A stretch of 64,000 nucleotides of DNA from Torymus aiolomorphi (GCA_036365515.1 CM070874.1:42345083-42409082); one strand, 5' to 3'. Numbered from the stretch's first letter, positions 36,046 through 48,604 are shown. Program-made: numbers and translations. The notes: a model not told the origin generated them from the letters alone.

Positions 36046-37115
36046 TTATTTTACAAGTCTTTTTATAATTATTTTAAGTAAATGGACGAAAAACTCGTCC
36101 ATTACAGTATGTAAACCTAATGAAGAATTATTCATGGTGTATTTTTTAGAATGTTCTTTGAGTCGCACATTTAATCGTTTACCTGTCTGGCCAACGTACG
36201 AAGCCTCACAATCTTTGCACTTAATTTTATAAACAACGTTAGCTTTATCACAGATTGTTGTATTATCCTTACCTAATTTAATAATATTGTTAAGTTTATT
36301 CTTAGTACTATAGATAATATTTGTATTGTGTTGTTTAAACAAAATGTTCATAGATCTTTCTAATTCTTTCACATATGGGAGCGTAATAAACATTTTTTTG
36401 TTTTTCTCATTACATATATTGTTATTATTGCTTCTTAATTTTTTTAAACGTTTTTTATGTAAAATTCAGATAATTCAGGTGGATAATTATTATATCGTAA
36501 TAGTTCTGTGATAAAAGTTATATTTTTGTTGTGAAAACTGTTATGTGATAATTTAAATGCTCGGTCAACTCAACTATAAATAATGGCTATTTTATTGCAA
36601 TGGGGTGTTGTGATAAATAATTTAGATATCTTCCGGAGAAGGTTTGTTTATGGTACCAATCTGTGATAATGCGTTGTTGATCATTAATAATTATTTTAAT
36701 ATCGAGAAAACTAATACAATTGTTTTGTGACAGTTCCACCGTAAACTGTAGGTTTTGATCATAGGAATTAAAAATATTTACAGTGTGTTCAATCGTGTCT
36801 TTTTGTATACATAAAATAATGTCGTCAACATAACGCAAATAAAACAGAGGTTTCATATTAAGATTATTTAACGATAGAATCTCCAAATTTCCCATGACAA
36901 TGTCTGCCAAGATGGGGCTGATGGGATTACCCATAGCTGAACCAAAAATTTGTTGATAGAATTTCCCATTAAACTGGAAAAAATTATTATCAAGTATGAA
37001 TTTTATTATATGTAAAAACTCTGTGCAATTCATGTTAATTTTATTATATAACTGGGTCCATCTTTTCTCTATTGCTTTGTAAACTAAATAATCGGGAATG
37101 TTTGTGAAATTAAAA
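36046..37115 (-). pseudogene. Penelope-like element fragment: RT and GIY-YIG
   Basis: Enters at FTNIPDYLVYKAIEKRWTQL (about 37100). RT: FQFNGKFYQQIFGSAMGNPI, SPILADIVM, the catalytic box YLRYVDDIILC, and NNCISFLDIKI. After stops near 36587 and frame changes, the endonuclease part reads VVYKIKCKDCEASYVGQTGK, the GIY-YIG signature with the Cys pair found in PLEs. The end is truncated after VRLKEHSKKY. It is a separate insertion from the PLE at 48.5-51.0 kb; residues differ throughout. Confidence 0.85.
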
Positions 37116-38170
37116 ATTTAAGTGAATTTCAGATTTTTTAGCAATCTTTGACCGTAAAAAATTATTTAATCAAATAAATTGGATACATACAACTCTTCAG
37201 TCAATAGACATATAAAATACCAAAATTTTAGGACCTCCCCCATTAAAATATATGCAGTTCCTGAATCTGGAGTCGACGCCAGAGCTCAAAATTTTACATT
37301 ATGTAGAAAACAGCTTTAAAGATAAAATTACTAAAATACTTTTTTATTTCTTCTTTATTTCTTAACTTCATCTCTGCCCTGAAATACAAAAAAGTATTGT
37401 TTTTAGCTCAAAATATTTTACATTTAGAACAAATATTCTGGTACCTCAGTATGCGATCTATCAGATTTGTAAGCTATGAGCACACGTAACAGTCATATCC
37501 ACATCAGTCAGTCAAGTTTGTTAAGTGGTTTAACATGTAGATCCTTTGGTGCTTTTAAATCGATATGTTTTTAATAATCTTTATACCACTCTGACCTCAA
37601 AATCACAACTTTGGTATGATTTTTCGGCGCTCGTGGTATAAAATACCGTTCGAAACGAGTGCGGAAGTAAATTATCACTTTCCGCACCAGTGTCGAAATG
37701 TACTATTATCACATATACTAGATTCTGATTGGTCGGAAGTGTTGCCATGCTGTAGCTATGTGCATGGCAACGTAATCTTGTTTGTTTATATTTTTCTTAT
37801 AAGGTTATTTTCCCATTTTTGAATATTGTATTCAAAGCATAGCTCATCTCCGCGCACGCAGCGTGCGTTTGATCTAGTCTTCTTTTTCAAATAAAGTTAT
37901 GTTTCACTGAAATAAAAATATTATAATTACTACAATATTATGTGACACACACAAATAATTTAATTTATTTTATTTGTTTATTATATGGTAGAGAGAATCG
38001 TGCCAGTTTAATATAATAGATACATAAAATAATGAAATTGAACATATGTATTTACACTCAAGCGCGCGCACGCACTCACAGGCTTACACACGCACACTCA
38101 TACGATTTCATTAATTTTATTTATTAATTGTATTAAATGGGCAAGATACTCATTACAATAAAATATTAGA
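37116..38170. other. No gene seen; AT-rich spacer with a shared repeat
   Basis: Contains, at about 37262-37360, a ~100-base sequence (AAAATTTTACATTATGTAGA) that recurs in inverse orientation inside the first intron after the main exon of the gene at 59.9-63.7 kb (about 60545-60625). Otherwise AT-rich with short hairpins (GTGCGGAAGTAAATTATCAC region at 37660). No coding potential recognised. Confidence 0.4.
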
Positions 38171-40397
38171 CATAGGCGGATTTGTGCACATGAGAATTGT
38201 GCACCGATTTATTGTGCACAGAGAAAAGAAAAGAAAATTTTGTTCACAAAACGTTATTACTTTTGCACAAAAAATTGTACACTTTACGGAAAAAGATGAA
38301 ATTCAGTAATGTGCACAAGATTGTTATGCACAATAACATAAAATAATATTTCAACCAAAAAAAGTATTGCACACTGTGCTTATTTATCGTGCACGTAATA
38401 TAGAGCTGGGCGATTGTGCACAAATAAATTCATTAAAAATATATCTAACCGATTGTGCACAAATCTATTTATTTAATTATTGCTCGCCCATTGTGCACTA
38501 AGTCTAGTTCATACGAAGGTTCATACGAAGTCTTATAGCAGTGTTGCCAGATTGGGCAATAAGTAGCGAATTGGGCTAGTTTAAAAGCTGAGCTCGCGGG
38601 AAAAAATCGAGATGGCTATTTATAGGGAATTGGGCTACAAGACAGTACTGTTAATAGCCGATATGGCTATTGTCTAGCCAACAACATTAAATTTTAAATC
38701 AAATACAAATTCCAAAACTCAAGTAGCCGGGAGACGCGGGTTCTATGCGTATACGGGAGCGCGTCAGACGTTTATACATGGCAAAATAATTATTTAAATA
38801 ATTAATAACCCCAAGCAGGCGGGGGATGCGAGTTCCACACGTATACGGGAGCGCGTCAGACGTGCATACAAGGCCAAATAATTATGTAAATACTTCTTAA
38901 CCCCAAGCAGGCGGGGGATACGAGTTCCACGCGTATACGGGAGCGCGTCAGACGTGCATACAAGGCCAAATAATTATGTAAATAATTCTTAACTCCACGT
39001 AGGCGGGGGATGCGAGTTCCACGCGTATGCTGGAATAAGGCAGACGTGTATACATGGCAAAATAATTATTTAAATAATTGTTAACCCTAAGTAGGCTGGA
39101 GATGCGAGTTCCACGCGTATACGGGAGCGCGTCAGACGTGCATACAAGGCAAAATAATTATTTAAATAATCCTCAACTCCTAGTAGGTATACGCATGGAA
39201 CTTGCATCCCCCGCCTACTTGGGGTTAAGAATTATTTACATAATTATTTTACCTTGTATGCACGTCTGCCTTATTTCAGTATATGGGTGGAACTCTCATG
39301 CCCCGCATACTTAGGGTCATAATTATTTACATAATTATTTGGCTTTGTATGCACGTCTGACGAGCTTCCGTATATTCGTAAAACTCGCACCCCCCGCCTA
39401 ATTGGGGTTGAGAATTATTTACATAATTTTTTGGCCTTGTATGCACGTCTGACGCGCTCCCGTATACGCGTCGAATTTGCATCTCCCGCCTACTTGGGGT
39501 TAAGAATTACTTAAATAATTATTTTGCCATGTATACACGTCTGCCTTATTCTAGTATACGCGTGGAACTCGCATCCCCCGCCTACTTGGTGTTAAGAATT
39601 ATTTACATATTTATTTTGCCTTGTATGTACGTCTGACGCGCTCTCGTATACGCGTGGAACTCACATCCCCCGCCTACTTGGGGTTAAGAGTTATTTATAT
39701 ATTTATTTTGCGTTGTATGCACGTCTAACGCGCCTCCGTATATTTGTGGAACTCGCACCCCTCGCCTACTTGGGGTTAAGAATTATTTACATAATTATTT
39801 TGCCATGTATAAACGTATGACGCGTTTCCGTATACACGTGGAACTCGCATCCCCCGCCTGCTTGGGGTTATAAATGATTTAAGTAATTATTTTGCCATGT
39901 ATAAACGTCTGACGCGCTCCCGTATACACGTAGAACCCGCGTCTCCCGGCTACTTGAGTTTTGGAATTTATATTTGATTTTAAATTTAATGTTGTTTGCT
40001 TGACAATAGCCATATCGGCTATTAACATTACTGTCTTGTATAAGCCCAATTCGCTATAAATAGCCATCTCAATTTTTTTCCCGCGAGCTCATCTTTTAAA
40101 CTATCCCAATTCGCTACTTATTGCCCAATCTGGCAACACTGCTATAAGACTTCGTATGAACTAGACTTTGTGCACAATCGCCCAGCTCTATATTACGTGC
40201 ACGATAAATAAGCACAGTGTGCAAGACTTTTTTTGGTTGAAATATTATTTTATGTTATTGTGCACAACAATCTTGTGCACATTACTGAATTTCATCTTTT
40301 TCCGTAAAGTGCACAATTTTTTGTGCAAAAGTAAAAACGTTTTGTGAACAAAATTTTCTTTTCTTTTCTCTGTGCACAATAAATCGGTGCATAATTC
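38171..40397. mobile_element. Foldback element: ~1 kb inverted arms of 92-bp repeats
   Basis: The left arm runs inward from CATAGGCGGATTTGTGCACA. Both arms contain, in mirror order, a GTGCAC-rich subterminal part (38180-38510 / 40160-40395), a CAGTGTTGCCAGATTGGGC segment (38540-38690 / 39980-40140), then head-to-tail 92-bp units with GCGCGTCAGACG stepping 38759, 38851, 38943. The arms meet near 39188. The left arm has about five units and the right about eight. No protein, so it is non-autonomous. The right terminus is damaged by or fused to the adjoining hAT end. Confidence 0.75.
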
Positions 40398-41960
40398 CAG
40401 AGGCGGATTAAAGTTTTTGCCGCTCTAGGCTTACCATTTACCGCCGCCTATGTAAGGAAATTAAAAATATACGTGGCCAAAAAATAAGTGGGCAGGATTC
40501 ATACGTGGGCAGGATTCATATGTACAAGCATTAGATAATGTAAATTTTATATTCATTTATTTTTAAAGTTGTTTACGCCTACATTTCATTTGTGAAAATT
40601 TATCTATTAATAAATCAAAGTCAATTGAATTTAAAAGTTCATGTTCTATATTTAATAATGCTAATGCATTCAATCGTTCTTGGCTTGAGGTTGTTCGTAA
40701 ATAGTTTTTTATTCGTCTTAACCTCGAAAACGATCGTTCTCCTGAATAATTGGTAACTGCGGTACAAATGCACATGCGAAGGGCTATATCAATATTGGGA
40801 TATATCGTTTGAAAGTCATTTTCTTTTATCCATTTTAATAAATGTATTGGTGTTTCCTTCTTTCGCCTTTCACTTTCTTCCTTCCTTTGACTCATGCTAT
40901 CCTCAAATGTGTTATTGTTTCTCACAGCAATACATTGGGCCTTAAAGTGTATGCATTCGTTGATAAAACTTAATTCCAAGTCGTGAGGATAATTTTCAAC
41001 TAACAAAGTTGCTTTGCTTTTTATATCATCAATACTCAAATTCTGTAACTGAATTAAAAATCCAAATTTTTCCGCAAAATTAAGGTACGATGCACGCCGT
41101 TTTTGCAATTCTGCTGCTAAACTTTATAAAATAACGTAGTACACATTGATTCTAAAATTATCGTTAGCACTGAAAGAATGTTCTTCTATAGATGACTCGC
41201 CGTACAGTTTTTTTGTTTTTTTTTTGACGTTTGATGTTTTTCTCATATTCTTTTACTTTTGACATAATCAAAGCTTCATTTTCAAAATTATGAAAACTTT
41301 CTTCGTTTCTAAGTTGAATAATTAATTCTACTAAACCGTCATACAAATTTATAACAGAAAAAATATCTATGCATTCAGCTTGTAGCTGCTTACTTACTGC
41401 ATTAATTCTGCTTAATAATAATTCCCAAAAACAAATCATGAAAGCAGTTTCTAAGCGTTCTAACTGTGCACGTATACCTTTAGCTTGGCATTTAACTATG
41501 GGTTTTTGTGTCTCTTCGTTTTCAATCTCTTCTAATGATTTGTACACTGGCTCCCACAATAAAAGTAAACTTTCACAAGAATCATGACGAGCAGACCATC
41601 GCGTCGCTGATAAAGATTTAATTGTTTTTCTTCTATTCTTTACTTGCGATTCACTTTGCGTATCTGGTATGTTTTTTTCCTGTTGTTTTTTAAAAATATT
41701 GCATTGATTTTGCAGTATTTCCCAACGATGAGTTGATAAAGCAAATAAATTATTTAATTCTTGAAAAATATTGAAAAATTTACAATTTTCTTCGCAAATT
41801 TCCGCAGCACATATACCTACTAAATTCAATGAATGTGCTGAACAGGGTATGTTTTCTGCCTGCCGGCAAATCTCTTTAATTTTTGCTTGTACACCATTGT
41901 ATGCACCAGACATATTGCTAGCATTATCATACGCCTGGCCAGAATTATGATAATTCTCAT
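40398..41960 (-). pseudogene. hAT transposon remnant with transposase C-terminal half
   Basis: The element end CAGAGGCGGATT at 40398 followed by CCGCTCTAGGC is typical of hAT termini. The minus-strand transposase reads from about 41957 (SGQAYDNASNMSGAYNGVQA), the hAT catalytic region, through SLSATRWSARHDS and LLLWEPVYKSL. A frame break near 41160-41110 follows, then the C-terminal dimerisation domain (NYSGERSFSRLRRIKNYLRT, LNALALLNIEHE). It is of the ZMYM1-like hAT type. The N-terminal half and the opposite end are missing beyond 41960. Confidence 0.82.
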
Positions 41961-43289
41961 GTGCACAAATCAGCCTATGTCAAATATTATACTAGTTTTA
42001 TTTAAAACAGTTATTGAGGGCATGTCGAATAAGAATAAGAAACTTTACCGGCCTCCACGTATTTTAATTAAAAAATTAATTTGTTAACATTTATTTGATA
42101 TAATCTCGACTTCAGGCCTTCGATTTATGCGGAGATAATTTTCAGAAATTTTGTAGATCATTTTTGTTATAGTACCTGTGAGATATTTGGGTTGAAAAAT
42201 CTAACGACTTTTTTAGATAATTGTAATTATTTAACATACACTCAATAAAAGGCAAACGATAAATTTATTAATATATCATGATACGATATTTATGTATATA
42301 ATAAATACTATAAATTCTATTAACTCTAGAAAAAAAATGAAAACAAGTCGATGTTTTTTACAAATATTCTTCTTATCGTGGTTATATTAATAAATTGAAC
42401 ATTATTAGAATCATTATTTTATTTTACGTTTTTATAATAATCCTATTTACATTATATCCCTTCTTTTAATCAAACTTACTATTTGACTTTAGGTATCATT
42501 TTAATATTTAAACTATTTTATTTTTTTCCGGAAAGTTCTTCTTTGTTTAAACGTTTCGCCCATATGACTAAAAATAAAATAGCAATACTTACAAGCCCTT
42601 TTTAATAATACATTTTCTGTATCCTCAATGCGTAATTAAAATTTTTTTTTTGAAGAGTATATAATAAAATGTATAATTATATCAATTTAAACAATTGTAT
42701 AAATACCAGGAATATGTAATCAGTTTAGTAACTAGCGTGTAGTCAATACAAAGAAACACTACAAACTGACCACAGTCGAATAACAATATCTCTTGTTTAC
42801 TCGAGAATTATCTCGTATTCAAAGTTTATTTTTAACGTACCAATATTTTTATAAATGTCGTCGCGAAAAAAATATCCGTAGAAGCGTGATGGCATTGAAA
42901 ATTGTAATGTAAATTTAATATAATTATAATTATATTGCACATTTCGGTAAGAATGAAACATTCGTTGATAAAAAAACTTAAATTTTTATGACATCAACGA
43001 TACAAGTATCAATACGGGAAATGAATCCTAATATAATGTAAAAAAAGATGAATTTTTAATAGAATTTTACTCAGAAAAATTCTTTGTTTATAAATAATTT
43101 CATCATTAATTTCATAAACAAAAAAAAAAAAATCGATAAAAATTTTCTTACAAAATTTCATTTAATGTATTAAATTTTAGTAGTCAATTTTAGTATTTCA
43201 CGTAAAATATGATTTGAAATAAGCATCTCAAAATTAAAATTCAAAAAGAATGTTGTGATCAATTTTTTTAATCACTAAAAGATAAATAA
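41961..43289. other. No gene seen; very AT-rich spacer
   Basis: Low-complexity DNA with frequent stops in all frames. I see no repeat unit or coding family. Confidence 0.45.
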
Positions 43290-44630
43290 CTAAAGTAGGG
43301 GTAGCTCACCCCTTCTGTGTTTTTTTTAAGCCTCGAAACAGGTCAACTGTAATTTTTAATTTTCATTACAACGTGGCATTTTCAATCAAATGTGGCTCGT
43401 CAAAACTTTGTTATTTTAAAAACAGGGTGAAAAAAATTATATTTACCCTCATAAAAATAGGGGGTGCAGCCCCTTATCATTAAAACTGTGTCCAAATACT
43501 TGTCTTTTTATAAGAAACAAATAGGTGTTGGTTTCATTAAAAAATTCCGATTCCATCTCGAGATATTAAAAAAAACTGTTTTTGGGGGTGAACTTTAAGG
43601 GTGGTTTTCACCCCCAGATGTCTTTCTCCACAGATAAAAAAAAATACGTGTCAAATATTTTTCGATACTCTAACCAGTTGCAAAGTTTCATGAAAATCGG
43701 AGGCAGACACTAACAAAAAGTTGATTAATTAAATTAGGGGTAATTCACCCCGTCAACGTGTTTTTATTTTTAAATCTCGAAACAGGTCAACTATAATTTA
43801 CAATTTTCTTTATAGCATGGCAATTTTCAATCAAATTTAGCTCATTAAAACATTTTTATATCAAAAATACAAGGGAAAATATCATATTTACCTTTATAAA
43901 AAATAAGAGATGCAACCCCCCAGCATTAAAACTGTGCCGAAAAACTCGACTTTTCATAAGAAACAAATAAGTGTTGGTTTCATTAATAAATTCCGATTCC
44001 ATTTTGAGATATTAAAAAAAAACGGTTTTTGGGGGGTGAACTTTAAGGGTGGTTTTCACCCCCAGGTGTCTTTCTCCACAGATAAAAAAAAATACGTGTC
44101 AAATATTTTTCGATACTCTAACCAGTTGCAAAGTTTCATGAAAATCGGAGGCAGACACTAACAAAAAGTTGATTAATTAAATTAGGGGTAATTCACCCCG
44201 TCAACGTGTTTTTATTTTTAAATCTCGAAACAGGTCAACTATAATTTACAATTTTCTTTATAGCATGGCAATTTTCAATCAAATTTAGCTCATTAAAACA
44301 TTTTTATATCAAAAATACAAGGGAAAATATCATATTTACCCTTATAAAAAATAAGAGATGCAACCCCCCAGCATTAAAACTGTGCCGTAAAACTCGACTT
44401 TTCATAAGAAACAAATAGGTGTTTGTTTCATTAATAAATTCCGATTCCATCTTGAGATATTAAAAAAAAAAACGGTTTTTGGGGGTGAACTTTAAGGGCG
44501 GTTTTTCCCCTTAGATATATTTTTCCGCAGATAAAAAAAAATAAGTGCCGAATATTTTTTGACACTCTACTCATATGCGAAGTTTCATGAAAATCAGAGG
44601 CGGACAATACGTATCCTTTCCTCGTAAGTG
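43290..44630 (+). repeat. ~445-bp tandem repeat, three units
   Basis: CACCCCGTCAACGTGTTTTT recurs at about 43748 and 44196 with a variant at about 43308, a step of 440-448. Units contain CTCGAAACAGGTCAACT, GGGTGGTTTTCACCCCCAG and CATGAAAATCGGAGGCAGAC. Units 2 and 3 are nearly identical over most of their length. A single inverted copy lies at 20930-21480. Confidence 0.85.
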
Positions 44631-44930
44631 TACGTAGTCTAACGCAAGGCTAAATAGAGCCACTATACTTCATGTACCCCTAATACTCCTATAAAGTATT
44701 CGCTTGACTACGCGTATTGACTCGCGCCCCACCTCTGTCGCTTGCTATTTCACACCTTTTCTTACTAACACATGCAAAACGTTTAGTATATTAAGTCGAG
44801 ATTTTTTTTTTAAAGTATTTTCTCTTTGACTGGCAGTTGTCGCTGCGTAGAGCACGTTTCATAAATGTAATCTGTAAGTATCTATTGCGCTGTGAAATCG
44901 ACTTTTGTGTAATTATGTATATGGGAGCGT

Positions 44931-47725
44931 CCGCCAGAAACCAGCCAGCAGGCGTGCGGGACGCATTTTTCATGCAAAACGCGCTCTGTTCAACTCGCTC
45001 GTAATCGTATTCTGAGTCTCTCAGAAAAAAACAAAAGATATATATCGATAGATTTTTTCCTGCTCTTTCCAATGGTGCTATTCTCTTTACTCCCAAACAC
45101 TTTCTTCTGGTCGGAAATTCGAGTGGAAAGTTCAGAACCATTTTTCTTAAAGTATAACATGTTGTTCTTCAAAATGCATAGCACCATTCGAAAGTATAAG
45201 TTATAAGCTACAAAACCCTATATTTTCAAGTTGGAGAAACGTAGAGCTCAAAAGTAATAAAATTAAAAAGACAGCGGCGAGCGGCTGCGCAAACTTTTTA
45301 CGCTGGGCCCGAGTGTGCTTTTATAAACGTAGTGCATATTTTCGTTGTTTCCTATTTAAAAGCATTACACAATGTTTTATCAGTGCATCATATATTACGT
45401 TTTAAATATATTAATTTTTTATTTAAACCTTAATTCTTTTTTTTTTATTTGCGATTATTTTTATTGGTCTTTTCACGATACTCATGTTTTTCTTAATTCG
45501 AGTTTTAGCGGGTTCGGCTTTTTTAACTGGTGGATATAATTGAGAATCTTTGGATGTTGAAAATCGTTTTAGTTCTAAATTTTTAGTGTTAGCTAATAAT
45601 CTAACACAGTGAAACGATTGAGTTCCAGGCACTGTTTTCGCTGAATCTCTAGCCTTTGTCTTAATTTATCTGTAGCCTTAGCATATTCATCTTTTGATGA
45701 AAAAAAGCACAAAATATTTTCAAAGTATTTAGTCGCCCACTGGTTAAGATCTTGCGGCGTCAATATATAATTATCGGATACTTTCCGCAAACTTGCTCGC
45801 CTAGCATTACTTTTTATAGAAGCACCGATTCCATCGCATGCATTTTTTCCGTGAGCAGTCGCATGAAAGTGCCATTCAGCTTTAACGGAAAAATCTTCAT
45901 AATGATGAAAAAGATTCTGAAAATTATGTTTATTTTTAAAATGTTGTGCAGCTCCATCAGTAAAGTAAATGATTTTTTTAACGAAATCAAAAGATTTTTT
46001 AAGGTAATCGATTATAATTTCTTGAATTAGGTAAACTGCCACAGTATCATGAATTAAGTTGTCTGAAAAAACCGCCATACTTTTGTGTTCAATTTTAGAA
46101 TCTGAATCTTGGTAGTAAATAACTATTGTTGCCAAACTACATTGATTATTATTATTATTATTATAGTGGAATGATTGTGCCGCATCTTGTGCAATGAACG
46201 CATAGTTTTCCGAAAAATCTAGGGAAATTAAAAATTCTCCTTTGCTTAAGGATTCTCATAAGATTTGAAAATAAGATGACTGCTGTTTGGAAATGAAAGA
46301 ATGAGTTTTGAGTTTATGTAAAAGAGGAAAAAAGATATCAGTAAATAAAGAACTAGAAACAATTTCAGTTTGCAATGTTGATCTATCAGTAGTTTTCCAC
46401 ATTTGAAATTTTATTTCATTAATCCCAGACCTTTCAAGAAATAGTTCAAGTTCCGTTTTTAGAGGTTCAATACCAGGACAATTTTGACACATATTTAAGT
46501 AACATTTCGCTGTTGGTGTTTTACAAACTATTTCAGCTATACAATCTTTGTAAGTATCCATTTTATCAAAAGAAACTCCTGAATTTCTTAAACCAGCTAA
46601 GAGAAGTTTGACGTTTTGATAATAAATGCACACACACACTGAATGCGTACCACTAGCACCAGCTAAAACACAATATTTAGGGCGACATTCGACAAATTTA
46701 GTGAATCCTATTTTTGATTCGGAATACTGTTGTTTATACTTTAAATATAACTCTCTAAGATTGTACAAAGCAAGTCGTTTCTGAACATAGGTCTTTGTGC
46801 CATCATCATTTCGTATACACTTATTATCTTTATAACCTGGCATGATTCTACTATTATCGTCATTTTGATAGAAAAGTTTTGCTTCGTTTACAGTATCACA
46901 TGATATTTTTCGGTTTCCCCTTTTATCAACTAAAAGGGATTACAAGCCAACGGGATGAATTAGAAAAATTAACAACTTTACGAGAACTCCAGTTTTTTGG
47001 GAGTAATTTTAAAAGCAACATTTTTTCATTTTTCGACAAATTATCATCGTTAAACAATTTTTGTAATGTAGAGTTTTGTAGCTTATAACTTGTACTTTCG
47101 AATGGTGGTATGCATTTTAAAGAACAACATGTTATACTTTAAGAAAAATGGTTCTGAACTTTCCACTCGAATTTCCAACCAGAAGAAAGTGTTTGGGAGT
47201 AAAAAGAATAGCACCATTGGAAAGAGCAGGAAAAAATCTATCGATATATGTCTTTTGTTTTTTTCTGAGAAACTCAAAATACGATTACGAGCTCATTATA
47301 CCAAGCCCGAGCGTGCGACGCGTCCGAGCGCAGTGCGAAGAGCACGCGCGGCCACTCACCGCTGTTTTTTTAATCTTATTACTTTTGAACCCTTCATTTC
47401 TCCAATTTGAAAATTTGGGGTTTTGTAGCTTAAGACTTGTACTTTCGAATGGCCATATGCATTTTGAAAAAAAAACATGATATACTTTGAGAAAAATGTC
47501 TCTAAACTTTCAACTTGAATTTTCGACCAGAAGAAAAAGTTTTGGAGTAAAAACAATAGCACCATTGGAAAGAGCAGGAAAAAATCTATCGATATGTGTC
47601 TTTTGTTTTTTTCTGAGAGACTCAGAATACGATTACGAGTGAGTTGAACAGAGCGTGTTTTGCATGAAAAATGCGTCCCGCGCGCCCGCTGGCTGGTTTC
47701 TGGCGGACGCTCCCATATATTTCTT
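44931..47725. mobile_element. Long-TIR element carrying transposase-like copy 2
   Basis: The left end TATATGGGAGCGTCCGCCAG (44931) is mirrored by the right end reading CTGGCGGACGCTCCCATATA at about 47715. The inverted repeats extend about 380 bases (44931-45320 and 47330-47725), including CCTGCTCTTTCCAATGGTGC and GTAGCTTATAACTT-type words. A second, partial right-hand copy lies at 47085-47300. Between them is the pseudogene at 45423-47070. A TA target duplication is possible but not distinguishable from the TIR. I infer a DNA transposon of about 2.8 kb. Confidence 0.55.
45423..47070 (-). pseudogene. Transposase-like protein, GTHxVCVC family, copy 2
   Basis: Begins N-terminally truncated (LLLKLLPKNWSSRKVV, about 47010), then LFYQNDDNSRIMPGYKDNKC, FTKFVECRPKYCVLAGASGT with HSVCVCIYYQNVKL, and CQNCPGIE. 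A TGA at 46256-46258 is followed in the same frame by GEFLISLDFSENYAFIAQDA, then FVKKIIYFTDGAAQHFKNK, WHFHATAHGKNACDG and SIKSNARRASL. Near 45610 a frameshift leads to GTQSFHCVRLL and a basic tail ending at 45423. The acidic residues in LDFSEN, FTDGAAQ and the HGKxxCDG block are spaced like a DDE/RNase H-fold transposase; this is inference. The N-terminal Cys-rich region is missing. Confidence 0.7.
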
Positions 47726-47756
47726 TTAATTAATACTGTTACTTATTACTTTCAAT

Positions 47757-47800
47757 AAAGAGCCTAGAAGAGGGCATAAAAATGCCCGAAACGTCGGCAA
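47757..47800 (+). ncRNA. Hammerhead-like motif with perfect stem II
   Basis: AGCC, TAGAAGA, GGGCAT-AAA-ATGCCC, GAAACGTC, GGCAAG. Stem II is six perfect pairs and stem I can form GCC / GGC. The core block differs from CTGATGA at two essential positions, so it is probably inactive. GAAACGTC is the short-stem-III form known from Penelope-like elements. Confidence 0.45.
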
Positions 47801-48235
47801 GAAAACAACTGGTTTATTCATTTTGAACCACTTCGACAGCTGGACCATTCTTATCATCTTTCCGACAACAATAATATTTTAGGTGTCTTGCAATAAGTAA
47901 AATTGTTAAAATATTTGTAAAACATTGTTGATGGTTAAGGAAAAGGAAGGAAAGTGGGAAAGGAAGAGGAGAGGATACCAAAAACGAGCCAAGTCTCGTG
48001 TGGTGGTTAAATAATAGAAACTATTTATCCTCCACTTCGAAAAGAACACACCTTTATTGCTTTAACTTTCGGGATTGCCGAAGATCATCTACAAAGAGTA
48101 GAAGTTATAGCGAAGGCGACTGCCGAACTTCAGGACGCAGTCTGACTTATACCCGGAGCGCGCCTGCCCGGTAGTGGGAAGCGCGACAGTAAGTGTTGCG
48201 CTGCCTAGCGGCTCGCCTAGACACTCGGTCGAGTG
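47801..48235. other. No gene seen; mixed spacer
   Basis: Purine-rich around 47935-47975 and GC-rich around 48150-48230. No family recognised. Confidence 0.35.
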
Positions 48236-48494
48236 TCGTAAATATTCCAAAAATATTGGCGCAATGTTGGCTCGCAATTAACCAGCATTATTGATGGAAC
48301 GTTTTCGCAAATTTACATTAGAATATATAGAACTAAAATGCTGCTCGACGGTTGTGACAATATTGTTTGACAACATATTGAGTACGATTATTACAAAAGT
48401 GCTTCCGCAATCTTATTTCTATATGTTTCTCAAAGTCAAAGAGGATAATATTCGTAGAATATTTATACAATATTGCGAAATAAAAGCTCATATG
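48236..48494 (+). repeat. 261-bp satellite, unit left of the PLE
   Basis: Contains CAGCATTATTGATGGAACG, GTGACAATATTGTTTGACAA and ATTCGTAGAATATTTATACA as in the units at 51095-51950. Separated from them by the PLE insertion. Confidence 0.75.
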
Positions 48495-48561
48495 GTAGGA
48501 TAGGACGTTAATGGTTCTACTGCCCATGTAGTAAAGAAAACAAATTGCAATTATTTATCCA

Positions 48562-48604
48562 ACGCTTCAGACGATTTATTTTCGTCCCTCTTCAAGGTCT
48601 ATAA
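48562..48604 (-). ncRNA. Hammerhead-like motif, left PLE arm
   Basis: Minus strand GACC, TTGAAGA, a stem GGACGA / TCGTCT, GAAGCGTTGG. Same layout as the motifs at 3371 and 47757, with core changes. Its position in the PLE 3' flank fits the known location of PLE hammerheads. Confidence 0.4.

Noticed and set aside
47090..47480. Overlapping ~110-codon frames with hydrophobic ends
   Set aside because: They read through the duplicated inverted repeats of the long-TIR element; their mirror images occur at 44790-45190.
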